A DNA stretch of 19,262 bases from Gemmatimonadales bacterium (GTDB taxonomy: Bacteria; Gemmatimonadota; Gemmatimonadetes; Gemmatimonadales; GWC2-71-9): positions 1 through 19,262 of the forward strand of contig JACCRH010000424.1 in assembly GCA_013813675.1 (NCBI GenBank). The letters are read 5' to 3'. Shown in pieces: positions 6,633 to 13,627 of this stretch. Both the position numbers and the translations under genes were made by a program. The notes under the pieces were generated by a model. That model did not search any database and was not told the origin of the DNA. It was given only the letters and a program-made list of their open reading frames with translations. Positions within the stretch are counted from its first letter, which is position 1, and the number at the start of each line of letters is the position of its first letter.

Positions 6633-7322
6633 ATGATGCGTGCGGCCGCAACGCTCCTCTCGGCTCTGGTCGTCACCGCTTCAGCCGCCGCGCAGGAGCC
6701 GGCCGCGGCCCCGCCAGCCGGGGGCAGCATGACGATCGCCCGGTTGCACTACGATGGCGGCGGGGACTGGTACGCCAACCCCTCCAGTCTTCCCAATCTC
6801 CTTCGGGCCATTCGCACCCGGACCAGGCTGAGGGTCGCCCCGGAGGAACGCGTCGTCACCCTGCGGGATGACGATCTCTGGAACCTGCCTTATCTGTACA
6901 TGACGGGGCACGGCAACGTCCGGTGGAGTGACGACGATCTCGTCACGCTGCGCCGGTATCTGTTGCAGGGTGGCTTTCTCCATGCCGACGACAACTACGG
7001 GATGGACGTCTCGCTCCGGCGCGAGCTGGCGCGGCTCTTTCCCGGCGAGGAGCTGGTCGAGGTGCCGCTCGACCACCCGGTCTACCGTCTGATTTACGAC
7101 TTTCCCAAGGGCATCCCCAAAATTCACGAGCACGACAAGAAGCCGGCCCAGGGATTCGGAATCTTTCTCGACGGCCGGCTGGCGCTCTTCTATTCGTATC
7201 AGACGGACCTGGGCGACGGCTGGGAGGATGCTGAGGTGCACCGCGACCCGCCCGACAAACGCGAGGCGGCCCTGCGTATGGGAGTGAATCTCTTCGCCTA
7301 CGCTGTGGGGTACGGCGAGTGA
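6633..7322 (+). CDS. DUF4159 domain protein, exported
   Basis: A 229-residue protein with a signal peptide (about residues 1-20, Ala-rich cleavage region before QEPAAAP) and one DUF4159 domain filling the rest. Family landmarks are ARLHYDGGGDWYANPSSLPNLL (about 36-57), YLYMTGHGNVRWSD (87-100), LRRYLLQGGFLHADDNYGMD (106-125), and a C-terminal segment ending in a helix after DGWEDAEVHRDPP. The fold is thought to resemble a glutamine-amidotransferase/ThuA-like flavodoxin fold; the HGN and GGFLHADD segments fit that idea, but catalysis is unproven. It starts directly after the rsmI stop and overlaps the DUF4175 gene in a GTGA. In other bacteria DUF4159 genes often accompany MoxR/DUF58/BatA genes, which are not seen here. 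The biological role is unknown. Confidence 0.85.
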   Translation: MMRAAATLLSALVVTASAAAQEPAAAPPAGGSMTIARLHYDGGGDWYANPSSLPNLLRAIRTRTRLRVAPEERVVTLRDDDLWNLPYLYMTGHGNVRWSDDDLVTLRRYLLQGGFLHADDNYGMDVSLRRELARLFPGEELVEVPLDHPVYRLIYDFPKGIPKIHEHDKKPAQGFGIFLDGRLALFYSYQTDLGDGWEDAEVHRDPPDKREAALRMGVNLFAYAVGYGE

Positions 7323-10300
7323 GCGCCGTGGCCACCATGCGCGCCCTCCGCCGGCTCTCCCGTCCGCTCCGGGTTCGGGCCCGCGCCGGGTGGCTCGCCC
7401 TGGCGCTCGGATCGGCGGCCCTGCTCCTGGGTGCCGCGGCGTGGGCCGCGCGCCTGGGCTGGCTCATGGCCCCGCACTGGGTGCTCATCGCCTGGACCAT
7501 CACGGCCATCGCACTGCTGTCGGTAGGATATCTGGCCTGGGGAGCGGTCGGCGCACTCTCGTCCACCCGGGTCGCCCAACAACTGGAGGACCTCGGAGCA
7601 TGGCGGCGGGGAGCGATCACGTCGCTCCTGGACCAGCCTGCCCTGCACACCAGCGGCTCGCTCCTGGCACAAGCCGACTCGGCGCAGGCGAGCGATATCG
7701 AGCGGCGCGGCGTGGCGGCAGCGGAGCCGATCGCCGGCCCGGTCCGGGTGGTGGGACTCACGGGGCTCGGCGTGCTCCTGGCGGGGCTGGTCGCATTCAC
7801 CACCGCCGGGCCGGTGGCCGGGGCGGCGTCCGCGCTGTGGCATCCCGGGCGGGCGTGGAGAGCGCTGGTGGCGCCGGTGCGGATCGCTGCCGATCGGGGA
7901 GTGGTGGATCGTGGGGACTCGGTCGGATTCCGGGTCGAGGCTATGGGACGCAGAACGGCGACGCTCTGGCTCAGGGCGCCGGGCGAGGAGTGGCGATCCC
8001 GGGCCGTGCGGCTGGATTCGCTGGGCAACGCCATCTTGTCGAGCGGGGCGCTCGCCAGCGATGTCTACGCGCGCGCCACCAGCGGCAGCCGGTCCTCGGA
8101 TACTGTTCTGGTGAAAGTGCGGCTGCCGGTCTTTCTCGGTGATCTCGCCGTCACTGCCCACTATCCCACGTATCTCGCGCTGGAGTCCGAGCCGGTTCCC
8201 ACCGACGGCGACACGCTGCTGCTGCCCGCCGGCACCCGGCTGGAGACCCGTGGCGAGGCGACGGCCCCGCTCGCCTCCGCCGCCTGGCAGGCCGGGACCG
8301 GTGCCGAGACCCTCGCGGTCCGGGGTGGCGGATTCACCGGCACGTTCGTCCCGCGCACGTCGGGCGAATACCACCTCGCGCTCACCAGCGCGAACGGGGC
8401 ACCGCTGGCCGGCGACACCGTGCGCCTGCCCGTACGAATCGTGAGAGATAGCGTGCCCGCGGTCGAGATCCCCGTACCTGGGGCCGATACGCTGGCGCCG
8501 ATCGGCCTCCGAGTGCCGCTGGTGGTGGACGTGCGGGACGACTATGGCATCACCGCGGTGGCCCTGGTGAGCCGACGGGTCAGCCGGCTCGGGGTGGTGG
8601 ACTCCGCCAGCCGCGACACCCTTGCCGTGCCGGACGAGCGTCCCGATCGGGCGATCCTCACCCATACCCTCGACCTCAACCGCCGTGGACTGCTTCCCGG
8701 CGACACGGTGCGGTACTACGCCGTGGCCGCGGACAATACCCCGCAGCGGCAGAGTGGCCGCTCACGCGAATACGTGCTCCGGCTCCCCACCATGAGTGAG
8801 GTCCGCGCCGCGCAGCGGATCGCCTCGGAGGACGTGAGCGGGCGGCTCGACTCGATCGCCGTGGAAAGCCGGCGGCTAGAGCGGCAGACCGAGGATCTCG
8901 CCCGGGAGCGCTCCCGCGCTGGGGCGGCAACCGAGCGTGGTGAGGAGGCGCTTTCGTTCGAGCGCTCCAAGCGGGCCGAATCCGTGGCGAAGGATCAGCA
9001 GGAGCTGTTACGGCAGGCGGAAGACCTGAAACAATCGCTCGAGGCACTGCGGCGAAGCGCCGAGGCGGCAGGTGTGGGAGACTCGGCGTGGCAGCGCCAG
9101 CTCCAGGAGATCGGGGAGCAACTGGAGCGCGCGCTGTCACCGGAGCTGCGCGAGCGCCTCGCCGCGCTGCAGCGCGCGCTGCAGAACCTGAACGCGGAGC
9201 AGGCCAAAGAAGCCCTCGAGCGTCTGGCGGAGGCCCAGCGGGAAATGCGGGAGGCGATCGAGCGGAGCCGGGAGCTGTTCAAGCGCGCCGCGATGGAGGG
9301 CGACCTCGCCAATCTCACCCAGGAATCCCGCGAACTATCGCGGGAGCAGCACCAGTGGAACGAACAGGTGCGCGGCGCGGACAGCTCGCGCGCAGCGGCG
9401 GCGGAGCGCGAGCTTGCCGCGCGCACCGACTCCCTGTCCCAGGGCCTCGAGCGACTGGCTGGGGAAATGGATGGAAAAGCGAGGGAGGAACGGCTGGAGG
9501 CCGCCGCGGAGCAAGCCCGGCAGGCGTCCGGCGAGATGAGCCGGGCCGCCAGCTCGGCCCAGCAGGGACGGCGCGATCCGGCCAAGGCGCAGGGTGAAGA
9601 GGCGGCCCGATCGCTGGAGCCGATCGGTGACCAGTTGGAGCGGGAGCGGGAGCAGATGCAGCAGCAGTGGCGCCAGGAAGTGATCCAGGCGATCGATCAG
9701 GCGCTCGCCGAGACCGGCCGCCTGGCGGAGCGCCAGCTCGGCGTGCAGGAGGCGCTTCGAAGCGGCGCCGAGGCGGGGGCGCAGCTTCGGGCGGAACAGG
9801 GGGCCATCGAAGAAGGGGTGCAGCGCCTGATCGAGCAGGTGAGGAAGACGGCCGGCAAGAACGCCCTGGTCCCGGCTCAGATCGGCGGCGCGCTCGGCGG
9901 CGCCCAGCAGCAGATGCAGAAGACGCGGGAGGCGATCGCCTCGGCCGTGCCCAACCTGCGCGAGGGCGTCGAGCAGGCCGGGGGCGCGGTGGACGCGCTC
10001 AACGCGGCCGCGCACCAGCTCCTTCGGGCGCGAGGCGACGTCTCGGGATCGTCGTCGGGGTCGGGACTCGCCGAGGCGGTGGAGCGCATGGCGGAGCTGG
10101 CCAAGCAACAGGGCGGCCTCGGCCAGCAGGCCGCCGGGCTGCTCCCGATGGCCGGCTCCGCCGGATTCCAGCAGGAGCTCCGCCGGCTCGCCAACCGCCA
10201 ACGGGCCCTGGCCGAGGAGCTGCAGCGGATGCGGGGGCAGGGGAACCTGCCGGGCGCCGGTGAGCTGGCCGACGAAGCCAGTGAGCTGGCCAGCCGGCTC

Positions 10301-10594
10301 GACGCGGGGCGCCTCGACCGTCAGGTGGTGGAGCGGCAGGAGCGGCTCTTCCGGCGGATGCTCGACGCGGGCCGCACCCTTCAAGGACAGGACGAGGACG
10401 AGCGGAAGGAGCGGGAGAGCACTACCGCTACCGGCGACAGCGTACGGCTTCCGCCCGCGCTGCGCGCCAGGCTGACCGACGACGAAGGCCGGCTGCGAGT
10501 GCCGACGTGGGAGGAGCTGCAGCGGCTGTCGCCGGAGGAGCGCAGGCTGGTGGTGGATTACTTCCGCCGCCTCTCCCAGACTCGGTCCAGGTAA
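7319..10594 (+). CDS. DUF4175 family membrane protein with long coiled coil
   Basis: A large (1091-residue) envelope protein. Two transmembrane segments lie at about 24-46 and 53-76 and a third at about 143-165. Beta-rich, Ig-like regions follow from about 185 to 480. They include AHYPTYLALESEPVPTDG and a second strand-rich part with DVRDDYGITAVALVSRR, both typical of DUF4175 proteins. From about residue 492 to 1010 the sequence is almost entirely Glu/Arg/Gln/Ala-rich and helical, so a long coiled coil or helical bundle is expected. The C-terminus (WEELQRLSPEERRLVVDYFRR) is the conserved end of the family. The GTG start at 7319 overlaps the DUF4159 stop (GTGA), and the TPR gene follows 4 bases after the stop. 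A periplasm-spanning or membrane-organising role is inferred; no enzymatic motif is visible. Confidence 0.82.
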   Translation: MSAVATMRALRRLSRPLRVRARAGWLALALGSAALLLGAAAWAARLGWLMAPHWVLIAWTITAIALLSVGYLAWGAVGALSSTRVAQQLEDLGAWRRGAITSLLDQPALHTSGSLLAQADSAQASDIERRGVAAAEPIAGPVRVVGLTGLGVLLAGLVAFTTAGPVAGAASALWHPGRAWRALVAPVRIAADRGVVDRGDSVGFRVEAMGRRTATLWLRAPGEEWRSRAVRLDSLGNAILSSGALASDVYARATSGSRSSDTVLVKVRLPVFLGDLAVTAHYPTYLALESEPVPTDGDTLLLPAGTRLETRGEATAPLASAAWQAGTGAETLAVRGGGFTGTFVPRTSGEYHLALTSANGAPLAGDTVRLPVRIVRDSVPAVEIPVPGADTLAPIGLRVPLVVDVRDDYGITAVALVSRRVSRLGVVDSASRDTLAVPDERPDRAILTHTLDLNRRGLLPGDTVRYYAVAADNTPQRQSGRSREYVLRLPTMSEVRAAQRIASEDVSGRLDSIAVESRRLERQTEDLARERSRAGAATERGEEALSFERSKRAESVAKDQQELLRQAEDLKQSLEALRRSAEAAGVGDSAWQRQLQEIGEQLERALSPELRERLAALQRALQNLNAEQAKEALERLAEAQREMREAIERSRELFKRAAMEGDLANLTQESRELSREQHQWNEQVRGADSSRAAAAERELAARTDSLSQGLERLAGEMDGKAREERLEAAAEQARQASGEMSRAASSAQQGRRDPAKAQGEEAARSLEPIGDQLEREREQMQQQWRQEVIQAIDQALAETGRLAERQLGVQEALRSGAEAGAQLRAEQGAIEEGVQRLIEQVRKTAGKNALVPAQIGGALGGAQQQMQKTREAIASAVPNLREGVEQAGGAVDALNAAAHQLLRARGDVSGSSSGSGLAEAVERMAELAKQQGGLGQQAAGLLPMAGSAGFQQELRRLANRQRALAEELQRMRGQGNLPGAGELADEASELASRLDAGRLDRQVVERQERLFRRMLDAGRTLQGQDEDERKERESTTATGDSVRLPPALRARLTDDEGRLRVPTWEELQRLSPEERRLVVDYFRRLSQTRSR

Positions 10595-10598
10595 GCCG

Positions 10599-12338
10599 AT
10601 GCCGACCATCCCCCTGGTCGCCTTCCTGGTGCTGCTGGGGCTCTCCGCTGTGCCTGCCACGGCGGGCGCGCAGCAGGCCACACTGCCGCGCGCCTTCGAG
10701 CTGGAGCGGCGCGGCAACTACGAAGCCGCGGTGCAGGAATATCGTGGCGTCCTCTCCGCGAAGCCGGGTGACGTCTCGGCGCTGCTGGGGCTGGAGCGCG
10801 TGTTGCTGCCGCTCAACCGCAGCGTCGAGATCGTGCCCGACGTCCGCGCCGCACTGGCGGCGAACCCGTCGAGCGCGGCGCTGTTCGGGGCGGCCCTGCG
10901 AGCCTGGGGTGCGGCCGACCAGCCGGACAGCATGCGCGCCATGGCGGAGCGTTGGGCCCGCGTCGCTCCCGGCGACGAGGCACCCTACCGGGAATGGGGG
11001 GCGGCCGCCCTCGCGGCACGACAGCGAGAGGGTGCCTTGTTGGCCTATCGACTGGGCCGCGAGCGTCTCGGACGGAGCGACGTGTTAGCGGCGGAGATCG
11101 CTCAGCTCGCCGTGTCGGATGGCGACTACGCCACTGCGGCACGGGAGTGGATTCCGGCGGTCCGCAGGCTGCCCGGCTACCGGGTCACCGCCGTGGCCAC
11201 GCTGGCACATGCCCCGGCGTCGCGGCGTCCCGAGCTGCTGCGGATTCTGGCGGCCGAGCCGGATTTTGCCGCCCGGCGCCTGGAGTCGGAGCTGAGGGTG
11301 AAGTGGGGCGATCCGCTTGGCGGCTGGTCGGCGCTGGAGTCGGGCCTGCCCCAGGCTGGCCGGCAGGGCATCGAGGCGCTCCGGGTTCTGGTTGAACAGC
11401 TCCGGATGCTGCGCACCCGGGACGCCCTGCTGGCACAGGGCCGCGCCCTGGAGGCGATCGCCGTGCGACTTCCCGAGAGCCAGGCGCCACGCACCCGGCT
11501 CGAGGCGGCGCAGGCGTACTCCGCCGCCGGCGAGCGCGAGGCGGCGCGGCGGATGCTCTCCGGCCTTGCGGATGACCGGACGGCTCCGGGCGCGGTGTCG
11601 TCCGGTGCGGCGTCCGCCCTGCTCACCGTGCTCATCGCCGAAGGCAAGCTGGGCGAAGTGAGGCGCCGCCTCACCGAGCTGCGCGGGCAGATGAGCGGCG
11701 AGGAGCACGGCGAGCTCACCCGCGCGCTGGTCGCGGCCTACATTCGCGGGGGAGAGCTCGACCGGGCCGACTCGGTGCTGGGTCGCGACAGCACGATCGA
11801 GGGCTTTGCACTGGCCGGTCGCATCCGGCTCTACCGCGGAGATCTGGACGGCGCGGTGGAGAGCTTCAAGCAGGCCGGGCCCTATGCCGGCGATCGCGCC
11901 GAGGCGACCCGACGGACAGTGCTGCTCGCCATACTGCAGCCGATCGAGGCCGATACGCTCGCCCCACTCGGCGCGGCGCTTCTGCGGCTGGAGCAGGGCG
12001 ATACCGGTCGGGCTGTGGCGGAGCTCGAGGTGGTGGCGGGAGACCTACCCGCGGCCAAGGGTGGCGCCGAAATCCGGCTCCTCGCCGGACGGTTGGCGGC
12101 CGCCAAGGGCGACCCGGCCCTGGCCGAGCGGCTGTACCGCCTCGCGGCGTCGAAGGAGGCGCCGGCCACCGCACCGGCGGCGGAGCTGGCCCTGGCGGAG
12201 CTGATGCTCGCCGCCCGGCGTACTCCGGAGGCAGTCGCCCAACTGGAGCATCTCATCCTGAGCTATCCGGAGAGCGCGCTGGTGCCGCAGGCCCGGCGCG
12301 CGCTCGACGTGGCGCGCGGCGCGGTGCCCCAGACGTGA
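10599..12338 (+). CDS. Exported TPR-repeat protein
   Basis: A 579-residue protein with a signal peptide (hydrophobic 5-20, probable cleavage after TAGA, about residue 24). The remainder is helical, Ala/Leu/Arg-rich tandem repeats. The first repeat (LPRAFELERRGNYEAAVQEY, 29-48, then ALLGLERVL) is a clear tetratricopeptide repeat. Another is seen near the C-terminus (AELALAELMLAARRTPEAV and the following helix, about 525-560). Middle repeats are degenerate but keep the A-G-Y/L spacing. Such solenoids bind partner proteins. The position directly after DUF4175 (4-base gap) and the GTGA overlap with the next exported protein suggest it scaffolds these two outside the cytoplasm. The ATG at 10599 gives a proper signal peptide. 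No catalytic domain is visible. Confidence 0.8.
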   Translation: MPTIPLVAFLVLLGLSAVPATAGAQQATLPRAFELERRGNYEAAVQEYRGVLSAKPGDVSALLGLERVLLPLNRSVEIVPDVRAALAANPSSAALFGAALRAWGAADQPDSMRAMAERWARVAPGDEAPYREWGAAALAARQREGALLAYRLGRERLGRSDVLAAEIAQLAVSDGDYATAAREWIPAVRRLPGYRVTAVATLAHAPASRRPELLRILAAEPDFAARRLESELRVKWGDPLGGWSALESGLPQAGRQGIEALRVLVEQLRMLRTRDALLAQGRALEAIAVRLPESQAPRTRLEAAQAYSAAGEREAARRMLSGLADDRTAPGAVSSGAASALLTVLIAEGKLGEVRRRLTELRGQMSGEEHGELTRALVAAYIRGGELDRADSVLGRDSTIEGFALAGRIRLYRGDLDGAVESFKQAGPYAGDRAEATRRTVLLAILQPIEADTLAPLGAALLRLEQGDTGRAVAELEVVAGDLPAAKGGAEIRLLAGRLAAAKGDPALAERLYRLAASKEAPATAPAAELALAELMLAARRTPEAVAQLEHLILSYPESALVPQARRALDVARGAVPQT

Positions 12339-13627
12339 GGCGCCGTGAGTTCGTGGTCCGCGCCTCCGCCGGGCTGGTCACGCTGACACCCGGTCTCTTT
12401 CGACTCCCGGTAGGCAACGGCGCGGCACCCTGGCTGCTGGTGCCGATGGACGACGCCCAGTCGGACCATCTCAAGGCCTACGGCCTGGCGTTTCGGCTGC
12501 TGGAGCGGAGTGGCAAGGCGGAGTGGCTGCTGAACTACCGGGGCGGAGCGTTTCTGCTGCCGGCCGACGGCGCCACCAGCCGGGACGCCGCGCTCGCGGG
12601 TGTCACCACTGAGCCGCTGGACGACGCCCGGGTAGTCGAGATCCGGGGCGAGATTCAGAACGGAAACATGGACGCCGTTCCGCTGGAGAAGGCGCCCAAG
12701 GTGGCGGTCTACGCGCCGCCCAATGCGGCGCCCTGGGACGACGCCGTGACCATGGCGCTCAACTACGCCGGCATCAAGTTCGAGAAGATCTGGGACCCGG
12801 AGGTGGTGGGGCAGGGACTGCGGGACTACGACTGGCTGCATCTCCACCACGAGGACTTCACCGGCCAGTACTCCAAGTTCTTTCTGAACTACGCGGGCGC
12901 CCCCTGGCTCACCGAAATGGTGGAGCAGAACCGGACCATGGCTCGCTCCCTGGGCTATCCGTCGGTGCCCGCGGAGAAGCGCGCCGTCGCGCTCGCCATC
13001 GGGGATTTCGTGGAGCGTGGCGGCTTTCTGTTCGCGATGTGTACTGCGACCGAGACGCTCGATCTGGCGCTGGCGGCGGAGGGGGTGGACATCGCGGCGG
13101 CGTACGCCGACGGCTCCCCCATGGATGCCGACGCCGGCGCGAGGATGCGATGGGAGCGGGCGCTGGCGTTTCAGGATGCCCGGCTCGAGCTCAGCCCCAC
13201 GACTCCGGTGTACTCCGACATCGATGGGCACCAGGTCAACTCCCCGGACCGGCGCCAGCCGCTGGGCTCGTTCACCCTGTTCAACTTCAGCGCCAAGATC
13301 GACCCGGTGGCCACCATGCTGGTGCAGAGCCATCGCCAGGTGATCCCCGACTTCTACGGCCTCACCACCAGCTTTGTCCGCCGCCGGCTCAAGCCGAACG
13401 TCACGGTGCTGGCGGAGGAGGCCGGAGCACCTTGGGTGAAGTACATTCATGGCGAGCGGGGGCAGGGAACCTGGACCTTCTTCGGAGGACACGATCCGGA
13501 AGACCCGCAACACCAGATCGGCGACGCGCCGACCGATCTCTCCCTGCATCCCCATTCACCGGGCTACCGTCTGATCCTCAACAACGTGCTGTTCCCGGCC
13601 GCGAAGAAGAAAGAACTCAAGACTTGA
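12335..13627 (+). CDS. Tat-signal protein of the family mislabelled 'asparagine synthetase B'
   Basis: A 430-residue protein with a twin-arginine-like N-terminus (RRREFVVRASAG, residues 2-13), so it is probably exported folded. Landmark segments are LLVPMDDAQSDHLKAYG, WLLNYRGGAFLLP, LHLHHEDFTGQYSKFF, GGFLFAMCTATETLDLALAAEGVD, GTWTFFGGHDPEDPQH and SPGYRLILNNVLFP. From memory, close homologues in Bacteroidota share these segments and are auto-named asparagine synthetase B. Here I see no N-terminal catalytic cysteine and no SGG-x-DS pyrophosphatase loop, so that name is not supported. The FLFAMC segment and the paired-histidine motifs resemble a ThuA/glutamine-amidotransferase-like fold, related in style to DUF4159 upstream. 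GTG at 12335 overlaps the TPR stop. The function is unknown; the strong conservation suggests an enzyme or ligand-binding protein. Confidence 0.72.
   Translation: MRRREFVVRASAGLVTLTPGLFRLPVGNGAAPWLLVPMDDAQSDHLKAYGLAFRLLERSGKAEWLLNYRGGAFLLPADGATSRDAALAGVTTEPLDDARVVEIRGEIQNGNMDAVPLEKAPKVAVYAPPNAAPWDDAVTMALNYAGIKFEKIWDPEVVGQGLRDYDWLHLHHEDFTGQYSKFFLNYAGAPWLTEMVEQNRTMARSLGYPSVPAEKRAVALAIGDFVERGGFLFAMCTATETLDLALAAEGVDIAAAYADGSPMDADAGARMRWERALAFQDARLELSPTTPVYSDIDGHQVNSPDRRQPLGSFTLFNFSAKIDPVATMLVQSHRQVIPDFYGLTTSFVRRRLKPNVTVLAEEAGAPWVKYIHGERGQGTWTFFGGHDPEDPQHQIGDAPTDLSLHPHSPGYRLILNNVLFPAAKKKELKT

Noticed and set aside
9335..10717. Long minus-strand open frame opposite the DUF4175 coiled coil.
   Set aside because: The Leu/Arg/Gly/Pro-rich product mirrors the Glu/Gln/Ala codons of the sense strand; no motif or ribosome-binding site supports it.
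12263..13555. Minus-strand open frame of about 430 codons opposite the Tat-signal protein.
   Set aside because: It is antisense to a gene with strong family motifs; the His/Arg/Val-rich product shows no domain.
13039..13623. Upstream extension of the helicase reading frame, which would add about 195 residues.
   Set aside because: It lies entirely inside the preceding gene, whose frame carries conserved motifs. The extension is Gly/Arg/Pro-rich low-quality sequence, and TTG 13624 in a TTGA overlap explains the start.
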